NCBI GenBank assembly: GCA_900554335.1
Contig: USGT01000006.1
Location: 31,695 to 95,694 of the forward strand
Origin: an uncultured Oscillospiraceae bacterium
Lineage (GTDB): Bacteria > Bacillota > Clostridia > Oscillospirales > Acutalibacteraceae
Length of the DNA: 64,000 bases
Direction: 5' to 3'
The number at the start of each line of letters is the position of its first letter. Position 1 is the stretch's first letter. Shown here one piece after another: positions 34,795 to 42,758 of this stretch. The notes under the pieces were generated by a model. It was not told where the DNA came from. It was given only the letters and a program-made list of their open reading frames with translations, and did no database searches. A program made the translations under genes and the position numbers.

Positions 34795-35391
34795 ATGAAA
34801 AACAAATTTTTAAAAATGTCAAGTTTAATTTTATCTTTTGGAATGATAGTTTTTAATTTGCCGAGTGTTTTGGCAGGTGGTGGGCTTTCAAAGCCTAAAA
34901 TGTCTGCTCAAGAACAACGCGCATTAGAAATATCTTATAACCAAATAAAATATGCACCTGTATATGCCGAAGATGGTGGGCTTGCATATTTTTGGTCTTG
35001 GAACGGTTTTAGATGGAAAGAAGGCTTTAATGCGGTTGTGTCCAAATATAGAAACAAAGCGGACAACATAACAAGCGCAAGAACGCTTTCTGATTCTACG
35101 CATGACAGCAATTGGGTAACATCAGCCCAATTTGGTAATGCTTATACTTTAGAATCGTTCGAAGAAATCCAGGATCTTGATCCAACAAAATATTTACTGC
35201 GAATAGATACAGAAAAAAACTTAATATATACCGTAAGAAAAGCAGGTGATTTGTATTTATTCACATTTTATTTAGCAGCTTGTACTGACTATACTAATCC
35301 TAAAGTATGTCTAAGTTGCTTTGCTGTATCATCAGACATGAGAAATATTAAAAACATTCTTTTACCGAGTGATCAAGCTTTACTTGATTAA
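34795..35391 (+). CDS. Secreted protein, paralogue of the CxxL-ended protein at 51806
   Basis: 198 residues. Signal peptide (about 1-27, cut after VLA), then about 170 residues of unknown fold. By eye it aligns over most of its length with the protein at 51806-52618: WKEGFNAVVSKYRNKADNIT with FKEILSSKNYRNIIDNKT, LLRIDTEKNLIYTVRKAGDL with LLRSNGKNNVFYTVSKSDEW, and the final NILLPSD with YLLPID. AAGGAG is 10 bases before ATG. It is inserted, in the opposite orientation, between the truncated tape-measure gene and the tail fragment, and its last bases abut the tape-measure joint. It looks like exported cargo gained by a prophage. Confidence 0.7.
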   Translation: MKNKFLKMSSLILSFGMIVFNLPSVLAGGGLSKPKMSAQEQRALEISYNQIKYAPVYAEDGGLAYFWSWNGFRWKEGFNAVVSKYRNKADNITSARTLSDSTHDSNWVTSAQFGNAYTLESFEEIQDLDPTKYLLRIDTEKNLIYTVRKAGDLYLFTFYLAACTDYTNPKVCLSCFAVSSDMRNIKNILLPSDQALLD

Positions 35392-37651
35392 AATCCATGT
35401 TTCCGATAGCCACCCCAAAATTTTGCAGGGTAATTCTGAAAAATAAGTTATAACCTGGGATATAAATTCCGGCACTGTAACTGTAGCAAAATTCCATAAA
35501 TCAAGACCGAATTTTATGATATGTCCGATAGCTTGGCCTATTAAAAATCCCAAATTATACGGGAGCTGCCTAAACCACTCTATCACGCTTTCTATAAATG
35601 CGGGGGATAGTTTCGGTAAAAAAAGAAATTATATTATTCCAGCCGTTTACAAATAGTTCTCTTATAAAGTTCATCGAATTTGCTATAAATGAGCCAATCT
35701 CGTTACCGATATTTCTAAACCAATCAAATATCGGCTCCATAGCTGACATAATATTATCCCATAAAGAACTCAACCAAGCGGAAATCTGTGGCCAAAAATC
35801 CGATAAAGTTTTAATTAGTGCTACAGGCCAAGCAGTAATCCAAAGTAAGATGTTTTGCCAATGCTCGTCCAAAAAGCTGGTTACTTTACTCCAAATATCG
35901 CTACACCAAGAAACAATCCCGTTCCATAAATCACTAAAAAATTTTGAAATTTGAGGCCAAAAAGCAACGATAAGTCCGGCGAGTGCTATTCCTAACGTAA
36001 CAGGCCACGCAGCAATTGCACTTGAAACTGCAGCTATAACCGCAGATATAGCGGCGGCAAGGGGAGGGCCTAAAGCAATAATTGCGCCAACGATAACCAA
36101 TCCCCAGCCCGCAATTTGAGCAGCAAAAGGTTCTATTGCTGCCCACAAACCTTCTCCGATTGCACTAATAATCTGTCCGCCAAGCTCTAAAAATGCTGGC
36201 ATTTGATTAGATATCTCTGTAATTAAAGTTTTTACAGTTTCTTTGAAGTTAGCTATTTCATCAGATAAATCATCATCGCCTGAAATAATGGATTCTACAA
36301 GTTCCCCGAATGAATCTCCGACATCATAAGCCTTATTCCAAATTTCACTTAGCATTGATGCAAAAGAAAGTTTTATTTCATTTGCAACTTCTCCGATTCT
36401 TGTTTGCGTATCTTCCAAGGCCGCAGAAAGCTGAGCCCTTTTGCCTGCGTCTGTTTGTCCTAAAGCTTCATTCATTCCTCCAATTGACGAGGTGACAACT
36501 TCTGTCAGAACCGCGCACCTTTCTTCTTCGGTGCCGTATTTTAAGATTTTCTCTTGTGCTTCATCGAATTTATATCCGTATCTTGAAAGAGCTTCTGTTT
36601 GTCCGTCCATAACTTTTCCGAGCATGGTAGCGATATTTGCAGCCGATTCTTGCGAGGCATTTATTCCGTATTGCTGAGCTATCATATCATTCATAACTGG
36701 GATTAATTTTTCGAGAGTTTCCTTTTTCGTTAGATAAGTGGAAAGCTCCTGAGCACCGCCGAGCTGGGCTGTTTTAGACACGACTCCGAGCTTTTCTTGG
36801 CTTGAGATTAATGCTTCTATACTTTCAGCATCTTCAAGTCTTGCGTCCATGGTGTTTTGCATAACTTGTAAGAGTTTTTGCCTATTTTCTGTTTCTGCAT
36901 TTGATAGCTCTATCCCTGTATTTACATAAGAAATGACGGTTTCTTTAATTTTCTTAAAGCCGTCAATAATTTTTTCTATTCCTGTTTTTATTAAATCCGC
37001 AGCCAAATTTGTTTTTAAGACTTCGCCGAAAATATTTGTTTGTTTTGCGGTATCGTCCATTTCATTTCCGAGCTCATCAGTTGCTTTTTCGGCCTCGTTT
37101 AATTTGTCTTTGTTTTCTTTTATATCGCCGTTTAAATTTTTTATTTGGCCAGCAAGTTCTTTAGCTTCGGTAGAATTTTTACCTTGCTCTAAAACTACAT
37201 TCTTATATTCGGTTTGCAATGATTTAAGCTCATTTTCCTGTTCGGAAATTTTAGCCGTTAGTTTCTCAAGGGGTGACCCACATTTAGTCATTTCGGAATT
37301 TACATCACTTAAATTTTTTTCCATTTTTGTAAGTTCAGTTTCTGCTTTGTTAAGTGACGTTCTCCAATTATTTGTTCGTTTATCGTTTTCGCCGTATTTT
37401 TCGCTTGATTCCTCAAGTGCTCCCTTTAAAGTTGCAATTTTTTCTTTTTGGTTTTTAATTTGTTCATTTAAAACTTTACTTTGCGAAGACAGAGAAGACG
37501 CAGATTTATTGTTTTTTCCGAATTCCGCCGTTACTTTTCCCATTTCCGAAGCTAAAACTTTTAAGTCTGAATTTATCTGTGATATTGCTTTTCTATATTC
37601 TTTTTCGCCCTCGAGCTTTATTGTTCCTCCGAATGTGTTACTTCCTGCCAT
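35380..37651 (-). pseudogene. Phage tail tape-measure protein, frameshifted and truncated
   Basis: From ATG 37651 (GGAGGTGAAA upstream) the frame gives about 693 residues: a long coiled-coil first third (LNEQIKNQKEKIATLKGALE, then LEKLTAKISEQENELKSLQT), the usual hydrophobic Ala/Ile-rich segment (about 505-560) and Trp-rich repeats (FWPQISKFFSDLWNGIVSW). At a run of five C's (about 35602) an extra base diverts it into PRIYRKRDRVV-stop; the proper frame goes on as FIESVIEWFRQLPYNLGFLI to 35380, where the gene is cut at the cargo joint. Tape-measure proteins set siphophage tail length. Not functional. Confidence 0.85.
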
Positions 37652-37674
37652 ATTTTTCACCTCCAAAAAATGTG

Positions 37675-37703
37675 TTTACAATATATGCACTATATGATAT
37701 AAT
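37675..37703 (+). promoter_or_regulatory. Promoter of dinJ-yafQ
   Basis: TTTACA at 37675-37680, 17-base spacer, TATAAT at 37698-37703, in the 85 bases between the tape-measure start and dinJ. The A/T palindromic stretches around the -10 may be the operator for autorepression. Confidence 0.75.
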
Positions 37704-37736
37704 GTGAATATAATAGTTATGAAAGGAGTTTTTACT

Positions 37737-38021
37737 ATGGGAGCTACAAAAAGTGTAAATATGAATATCCGAATGGATGAAACTACAAAAAAACAAGCAC
37801 AGCAGCTTTTTGCCGAATTTGGCTTAGATATGACTACTGCAATAAATATGTTTTTAAAACAGTCAGTCAGAGAACAGAGAATACCGTTTGAACTTAAAGT
37901 TCATGTTCCAAATGCTGAAACTATTGAGGCAATCAAAGAAGTTGAGGAAATGAAAAAAAGCGGTAACTTTGGTAAAACTTATCAAGATGTAGACAAAATG
38001 TTTGAGGAGTTGTTAGCTTGA
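37737..38021 (+). CDS. dinJ: RelB/DinJ-family antitoxin
   Basis: 94 residues from ATG 37737 behind AAAGGAG. N-terminal ribbon-helix-helix (SVNMNIRMDETTKKQAQQLF, GLDMTTAINMFLKQSV) for DNA binding and autorepression, and a C-terminal segment that would wrap the toxin. Overlaps the toxin start by four bases. Intact, unlike the surrounding phage genes, as expected for an addictive pair. Confidence 0.9.
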   Translation: MGATKSVNMNIRMDETTKKQAQQLFAEFGLDMTTAINMFLKQSVREQRIPFELKVHVPNAETIEAIKEVEEMKKSGNFGKTYQDVDKMFEELLA

Positions 38022-38293
38022 AATATGAAGTAGTTCCAACTTCCAAATTTAAAAAAGAACTCAAAAAAATGAAAATGCGCGGTGCTGATGTTACACTTCT
38101 TAAAGAAGTAGTTAAAAAATTAGCAAGTGGTGAAGCATTACCTATCAAAAATAATGCGCATAGGTTATCAGGAAGTTATTCGGATTATTATGAGTGCCAT
38201 ATAAAGCCTGATTGGCTTCTAATTTACCAATTTATAGAAGATAAACTTGTGTTATCCTTGGTTCGCACAGGAACACATAGAGACCTTTTTTAA
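38018..38293 (+). CDS. yafQ: YafQ-family mRNA interferase toxin
   Basis: 91 residues of RelE/ParE fold; TTG start at 38018 within TTGA overlapping the dinJ stop. The C-terminal motif HRLSGSYSDYYECHIKPDWL..LVRTGTHRDLF matches YafQ, with His, Asp and the final H-x-x-x-F that are important in E. coli YafQ. The enzyme cuts mRNA in the ribosome when DinJ is degraded. The pair sits as an insertion between phage tail genes, in the opposite direction. Confidence 0.9.
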   Translation: MKYEVVPTSKFKKELKKMKMRGADVTLLKEVVKKLASGEALPIKNNAHRLSGSYSDYYECHIKPDWLLIYQFIEDKLVLSLVRTGTHRDLF

Positions 38294-38298
38294 TAATT

Positions 38299-38457
38299 TT
38301 ATGGCAGCCATTCATCACTACTTTGATGAGTGGTTTTTTCTTCTTTAAAAAGAGCTTGCTTCATGAAAAAATTGTGATAGCACTTAAAATGTTCATATAG
38401 TAAAGTCCATTTTTTAAATGTGAAATGCCCGACTTCTTTTTCTGTGAAGCCGAGCAT
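38299..38457 (-). pseudogene. Phage tail-module fragment
   Basis: About 50 residues (MLGFTEKEVGHFTFKKWTLL, YEHFKCYHNFF), resembling the short frameshift-made extension or small protein that lies between the tail chaperone and tape-measure genes of siphophages. Only this piece remains. Confidence 0.45.
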
Positions 38458-38519
38458 TTTTGTTCCAACAAACAATATCCACGAAAAAATCAATTAAATT
38501 TTCTGATTCTTCGTGGTTT

Positions 38520-38873
38520 TCACTTTTTTGATTTTTCATCGTGTGGCATGCTTTCAGTTATCATTTTAGTTATTGTATTTGCTACTTTTTTCAATCCGAT
38601 TTCGGTTATAATTCGCCCTGATTTCTTAGTTGTAATCGGCGTTTTTCTAACTTCCCGGTCAAAGACATTGCCGCCTTGCTTATTCCCATTCGCAATTCTC
38701 TGTGTCTTTTCCTGTTCGTCAGCACGCCTGCATCGCCCACTGGGCGCGGCACACTGCGAACCATATTCACTTGTTTGTTTCGGGGTATAAGTGATTTGTT
38801 TACCGAACCTTACGCACATTCGAGGTCGCTGTTTTCCTCTTGGCTTACCTAAGATTTTAAATTTTATCTCCAC
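38520..38873 (-). pseudogene. RusA-type Holliday junction resolvase start fused to unrelated phage sequence
   Basis: The first 35 or so residues (MEIKFKILGKPRGKQRPRMC, ITYTPKQTSEY) are a RusA N terminus; RusA is a dimeric junction endonuclease found on lambdoid and Gram-positive phages. From about residue 36 the frame goes through a G/C-rich stretch (SQCAAPSGRCRRADEQEK) into a Lys/Thr-rich tail that is not RusA, and the catalytic Asp region is missing. A deletion joint is the simplest reading. The start overlaps the end of the annealing-protein gene. Confidence 0.6.
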
Positions 38874-39512
38874 CTTCTTTTGATTTTCCTTTCTTTGAAA
38901 TTTCTTGAAGCCCTGCTAAAATATCCGACCGCTGTTTTTGCGTTAAATCTCTAAAGCTCTTTACTTTGTACCTGTTTAAAATCATGCTGTAAATTTTGTC
39001 GCCGTCATTAATTTTCCTTATGATATCTTTTAAAATATTTGCGTCTTTAGCTGTAATTTTTTCCGTTTCAATTTCCGGCAAATCTTCGCCAGAATAGATA
39101 TATAAACCAAATCCGAACATGGCAAGATTTTTAACCAAACAACGCATAATCGTTTTATTTACATCAAACATTGTTGCAGGTTCTACAGGAATATTTTTTC
39201 TGAATTTAGTGTCGTAAGTATAGCCTTCGGACTTCATCGCCTTGTTCGCTGAATCCATTACAGGCAGCCACATACTATGTGTTAAATCGTTAATTGTAAC
39301 GCTTGTAAAAACCATGTACCCAACGCCTTCATCAAAAACATAGGGGAGCTGTTTTTCTCCGAATAAATGTATTTTATATGTTGCGTTCGGATATTTTTTA
39401 TCTCTGCCCAAGCGTATGGCCACGAAAGATAAGTTAAATCTTTTTTCTTTTCAATATGGTCATTTACATTAATTTCAAACAATGTTTCAAATACTGATTT
39501 ATTTTCGTTCAT
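38857..39512 (-). pseudogene. Phage single-strand annealing protein (DUF1071/Sak-like), one frameshift
   Basis: Begins MNENKSVFETLFEINVNDHI, then TYLSWPYAWAEIK. At an A-run near 39400 one A is missing, and the proper frame resumes as YPNATYKIHLFGEKQLPYVF, then MVFTSVTINDLTHSMWLPVM, GYTYDTKFRKNI and VKNLAMFGFGLYIYSGEDLP. This is the DUF1071 family of Erf/Sak-like annealing proteins. Restoring one base would give about 218 residues. Neighbours RusA and the small zinc protein fit a phage recombination block. Confidence 0.82.
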
Positions 39513-39524
39513 AAACTCTTTCTC

Positions 39525-39755
39525 CTATTCTTTTAAATCGTGATATTCTAAATCGGCCATTTTCGCTTCATAATCGGGAAGCTCCGCAGTAAATTTAAAA
39601 TGTACATCCAAACATTCTTCGCAGCAGTCAAAGCCGTTTAAAACATAGTAATCATCACCTTCGTAAATATTCGCGTCGCAAAAATAACATTTTAAAGCGA
39701 CTTTCGCTTCGTTGTCAGGTGGTTCAAGATATGCTCTGTCATCGAGTAGTTCCAT
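39525..39755 (-). CDS. Small phage zinc-ribbon-like protein
   Basis: 76 residues with CYFC and CCEEC pairs (LKCYFCDANIYEGDDYYVLN, DCCEECLDVHF), likely binding zinc. Proteins of this kind are frequent early phage genes. AAGGAAG before ATG; stop 12 bases before the annealing-protein start. Confidence 0.7.
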   Translation of the reverse strand: MELLDDRAYLEPPDNEAKVALKCYFCDANIYEGDDYYVLNGFDCCEECLDVHFKFTAELPDYEAKMADLEYHDLKE

Positions 39756-39902
39756 TTATTTGCCTTCCTTTCTTGTATTGATTTTTTGACATACAATTTT
39801 AAAAGCGCCTAAAGTTTTTCTTTCTAAATCTCTTATTTCTCTGCCTTGATATACCAAAACGCAAATTAAAATAAAAATTATTGATAATAAAAATATTTGC
39901 AT
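39756..39902 (-). CDS. Small single-pass membrane phage protein
   Basis: 48 residues from ATG 39902 behind GAAAGGAG: MQIFLLSIIFILICVLVYQG as a membrane helix, then a basic tail. Ends where the zinc-ribbon gene begins. Function unknown. Confidence 0.55.
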   Translation of the reverse strand: MQIFLLSIIFILICVLVYQGREIRDLERKTLGAFKIVCQKINTRKEGK

Positions 39903-39925
39903 TATTTTTTGCTCCTTTCTGAAAT

Positions 39926-39960
39926 AAAAAAATCGCCCTGATTTTTTCAAGACGATTTTA
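39926..39960. terminator. Terminator at the right edge of the phage remnant
   Basis: AAAATCG / CGATTTT stem with T runs on both sides, so it can act in both directions. It marks the right limit of recognisable phage genes. Confidence 0.7.
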
Positions 39961-39962
39961 TT

Positions 39963-39991
39963 TTGATTTTTCTTATTTTTTGTGATATACT
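39963..39991 (+). promoter_or_regulatory. Promoter of structured RNA copy 1
   Basis: TTGATT at 39963-39968, 17-base spacer, TATACT at 39986-39991. Confidence 0.7.
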
Positions 39992-39997
39992 GTCCTT

Positions 39998-40174
39998 AAA
40001 GTTTATCGGATTGTGTCGAATGGCCTTTCTTGTAAACATTGTAGTTGGCTTGAAGCCTCATTATTACTGAGTTTCTTCATGTCCCTTATAACTACTCGGA
40101 CTAGTCAAAAATAATGTCAGATTTTGTAGAATAATTTGTTTTAAAAGAATTGCTCTTTTTAGGGCAATTTTTTG
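39998..40174 (+). ncRNA. Putative structured RNA, copy 1
   Basis: About 175 bases from a sigma-A promoter to an intrinsic terminator (AATTGC..GCAATT then T6). Core GCCTCATTATTACTGAG at 40055-40071 is also in copy 2 (41349-41487). Paired arms: GTAGTT (40041-40046) with AACTAC (40090-40095), TGAAG (40051-40055) with CTTCA (40075-40079), and CTCA with TGAG. The same helices exist in copy 2 with different bases, i.e. compensatory changes. I match it to no known RNA family. It could be a leader of the 40231 gene or an independent small RNA. Confidence 0.55.
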
Positions 40175-40230
40175 TTATTTCCGGCGGTATAGTGAATAGG
40201 TTTTTATTTACTATACAAAGGAGAATTATT

Positions 40231-40860
40231 ATGAAAATGAAATAATTAGTTCTTGCAAAATCTGATAAAAATAACGGATATTGTGTGGTGGGCGTAAACA
40301 GATTAGGAGAATTCATAAGGCTGGTTAAGAATTCTGAAGGTCATGCACTTGCTAAAGAAAGGTGCAATTTTAATAAAATGGATTTTTTAACCATAGATGC
40401 TATGCCGGCTCAACTTGTTCACCAAAAAGAAAATTATGTTCTCGGTGAAATAATTAACCACACTAAATCCAATATGCGAACTGAAGATTTAGATAAATAT
40501 ATTCAAAATCCTGAGTTTATATTTTTAAATACTAATCCCTGGCTTACAGAAGAAGAGATAAATAGTCAAAATACCTCTTTTTTATTTATTGAAGTTACCG
40601 ATTTATTTTTATATGAAAACGAGGAAGGAAAACACAAATGCGATTTTATTTATAACAACATTAGTTACAAAGGTTTTAGTATAACCGACCCAAAGTTTAA
40701 GTTAAGAAAAAGAAAAATTTCTAGTTCTTTTATTGCCGTAAGTTTGCCTGAATTCCCATATAAGAAATATGGTAATGACCTTTACTATAAATTCGTTTGT
40801 GCGGTTTACCCTTTAAAAAATTCTACAAAATCATATGATATGGACTGCTACAAGATATAA
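40231..40860 (+). pseudogene. Dual-OB-domain protein gene with stop at codon 5
   Basis: AAAGGAG is followed by ATG 40231, but the fifth codon is TAA (40243-40245): MKMK-stop-LVLAKSDKNNGYCVVGVN, then RLGEFIRLVKNSEGHALAKE, LVHQKENYVLGEI and a C-terminal half. The sequence after the stop belongs to the dual OB-fold domain proteins. The ATG with its good ribosome site is clearly the ancestral start, so this is a very recent nonsense mutation. Re-initiation at GTG 40282/40285 would lose the first beta strand. The DUF488 partner lies 44 bases downstream. Confidence 0.65.
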
Positions 40861-40904
40861 TGCTATAATATAGTTAATCAGAATTATTTAATGAGGAGAG
40901 AATA

Positions 40905-41342
40905 ATGCCAAATTTATTTACAATTGGATATACAAAAAAATCTGCAGAAAAGTTTTTTGGAATTATAAGTGAAAATAAAATTGAAATAGTTGCAGATGTT
41001 AGACTTTATAATTCTACTCAGCTGGCAGGATTTAGTAAAAGTGCGGATTTACAATATTTTCTTAAAAAAATTTGCAATTGTAACTACATAGCATTAAAGC
41101 AGTTGGCGCCAAATCCCTCACTTTTTGAAAATTACAAAAACGGCAATACTTCTTGGACTGAATACGAAAAAATTTATAACAAATTTTTAAACACTGAGGC
41201 AAACCTTGATTTTTTCTATGCTTTCAAGAATAAGCGAATTTGCATTCTTTGCGCTGAAAGCACTCCCGAACAATGTCATCGAAGATTACTCGCAGAAAAA
41301 ATCGCAAAAATTTATGACGATGTAACAATTGTGCATTTATAA
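40905..41342 (+). CDS. DUF488 family protein
   Basis: 145 residues with all the family marks: FTIGYTKKSAEKFFGII, IVADVRL, GFSKSADLQYFLKKI, LAPNPSL, SWTEYEKIY and the cysteine-histidine end LCAESTPEQCHRRLLAEKIA. The biochemical role of DUF488 is unknown; it often occurs beside dual-OB or helicase genes on mobile DNA. GAGGAG before ATG 40905, and TATAAT lies in the preceding gap (about 40864), so it may have its own promoter. Flanked by the two copies of the structured RNA. Confidence 0.85.
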   Translation: MPNLFTIGYTKKSAEKFFGIISENKIEIVADVRLYNSTQLAGFSKSADLQYFLKKICNCNYIALKQLAPNPSLFENYKNGNTSWTEYEKIYNKFLNTEANLDFFYAFKNKRICILCAESTPEQCHRRLLAEKIAKIYDDVTIVHL

Positions 41343-41348
41343 AATTTT

Positions 41349-41487
41349 GTTGTAAACATTGTGTTTGGCTCAAGCCTCATTATTACTGAGCTTGTTCAAA
41401 TCCATATTGGTTATCCGCACCAAACAAAAATTAAATTTTGCAAAGTAGTTTATTTTTTGAAGTTGCTCTTTTTAGGGCAGCTTTTTA
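41349..41487 (+). ncRNA. Putative structured RNA, copy 2
   Basis: Begins TTGTAAACATTGT like copy 1 (40030) and ends with the same type of terminator (GTTGCTC..GGGCAGC, T5). Helices: TGTTTGG (41362-41368) with CCAAACA (41420-41426), CAAGC (41371-41375) with GCTTG (41390-41394), and TCA with TGA. The stems replace those of copy 1 base pair for base pair, whereas GCCTCATTATTACTGAG is unchanged. It starts 6 bases after the DUF488 stop. No clear promoter of its own was found. Confidence 0.5.
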
Positions 41488-41490
41488 AAT

Positions 41491-41853
41491 TTAGCTGCAA
41501 TAATCTTCTAAAAGAACATTTAGTTCTTCTTCTGAAGAAGCTTTTATTCCGGTTTTCAGCATTTCTCGGTCAGTTTTCGGCAGGTCGTTTACAGCAATTG
41601 AAGTCGTTTTAACAGGGGCTTTTTTGCCGGTTTTAAAAATGGCTATAGTTCCTTCGTATTCTTTTAGTTCGTAGTCGCCTTCATTGTTTATGGCGCAGTG
41701 GTTTGGCGTAACCTTGGGCTCTTGAGGGGCATTTTCTTTTTTTACTTCTCCGGTTGAAATGCTCACTTTTGGCGAGTCGCTAACTTCCATGAAATAAGCT
41801 GTTCCAACGCAAAATGCCAAGAAAAATGCAACGCATAACATAAATTTTTTCAT
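41491..41853 (-). CDS. BofC C-terminal-domain-like protein
   Basis: 120 residues from ATG 41853 (AAAGGAAG upstream). N-terminal membrane anchor or signal (MKKFMLCVAFFLAFCVGTAY), a short linker, then the domain DYELKEYEGTIAIFKTGKKA, followed by SLP-type NDLPKTDREMLKTGIKASSE and LNVLLEDYCS. This matches the C-terminal domain of BofC (bypass of forespore control) as found in many clostridia. BofC delays sigma-K activation in bacilli; in clostridia the role is not established. Confidence 0.8.
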   Translation of the reverse strand: MKKFMLCVAFFLAFCVGTAYFMEVSDSPKVSISTGEVKKENAPQEPKVTPNHCAINNEGDYELKEYEGTIAIFKTGKKAPVKTTSIAVNDLPKTDREMLKTGIKASSEEELNVLLEDYCS

Positions 41854-42009
41854 ATTAAAACTTCCTTTAAAATCTTTTATTTTAGTTTTGGCAATGTTCA
41901 TTAATTTATGCAGGCGCATATCTTTTTTAGTTATTAATTGATAATCACGACATTTTTTGATATAATTTTTCTTACACTTTTTGCAGCAAAAATTATAAGG
42001 AGAAATAAA

Positions 42010-42744
42010 ATGAAAGTTGAATTGATATCTCACACTCCAAATCCGGAAAAATCGGTTGCGTGTGCGGCTAAACTTTGTTATTCCGCGTGCTCGATAGATG
42101 AAATTTCGGATTCGCTCGAAGCAGGTAAGGCAGCTTCTTTCGTTGAAATGCTCATGAAGCTTGGGCACGAAAGCCCTCTGGAACACATAACTTTCACTTT
42201 TGCCATAGAGGGTGTTTCGCGGTCGCTTCTTGCTCAGCTCACTAGGCATAGAATCGCTTCTTACAGTGTTCAAAGCCAGAGATACGTTAAAAGTGGAGAA
42301 GCTGAGTATGTGATTCCGCCTGAAATTGAGAAAATCCCGGAAGCAAAAGTTGAGTTTGAAAGAATGATGCTAGAAGCCAAAAAAAGTTATGATAATTTAA
42401 CCGAAATTCTCGTTAAAAATTACGGGAGCGATGACAAAAAATCGGAGAAAAAAGCAATCGAAGATGCAAGATATGTTTTGCCAAATGCTTGGGAAACTAA
42501 GCTGATTTGCACCTTTAATGCAAGGAGTTTGCTTAACTTTTTTAATATCAGGTGCTGCAACCGTGCGCAGTGGGAGATAAGAAACCTTGCAAACGAAATG
42601 TTTAGGCTTGTGTATAAAGTTGCTCCGAGCGTTTTTGAAAATGCCGGGCCTTCTTGCCTCAGGGGCGCTTGCAGTGAAGGCAAAATGACTTGCGGCGAAG
42701 CGAGCAAAATCAAAAAAATATTTAGCGATATGAAAAGCAATTAG
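42010..42744 (+). CDS. thyX: Flavin-dependent thymidylate synthase ThyX
   Basis: 244 residues. The signature RHRIASYSVQSQRYV (ThyX motif RHRxxSxxxxSxR) is at about residues 77-91, and HESPLEHITFTF and a C-terminal FNARSLLNFFNIRCCNRAQW complete the active site. ThyX makes dTMP from dUMP using FAD, NADPH and methylene-THF. ATG 42010 follows AAGGAG. Followed 14 bases later by tmk, which phosphorylates the product, so the two form a dTTP operon; tdk lies at 60661. Confidence 0.93.
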   Translation: MKVELISHTPNPEKSVACAAKLCYSACSIDEISDSLEAGKAASFVEMLMKLGHESPLEHITFTFAIEGVSRSLLAQLTRHRIASYSVQSQRYVKSGEAEYVIPPEIEKIPEAKVEFERMMLEAKKSYDNLTEILVKNYGSDDKKSEKKAIEDARYVLPNAWETKLICTFNARSLLNFFNIRCCNRAQWEIRNLANEMFRLVYKVAPSVFENAGPSCLRGACSEGKMTCGEASKIKKIFSDMKSN

Positions 42745-42758
42745 GTGGGTTATTTAAT

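Noticed and set aside
36933..37697. 254-codon plus-strand frame rich in Ser/Phe
   Set aside because: Mirror of the coiled-coil part of the tape-measure gene; composition is what antisense of Glu/Lys codons gives.
13657..39960. tRNA-Leu as attachment site of the whole accessory region
   Set aside because: I could not find a direct repeat of the tRNA 3' end at the right side of the region, and the serine recombinases usually do not use tRNA genes.
40030..40174. 6S RNA, SRP RNA, tmRNA or T-box for the repeated structured RNA
   Set aside because: None of the diagnostic motifs (SRP domain IV loop, T-box TGGNACCGCG, 6S open bubble, tmRNA acceptor) is present.
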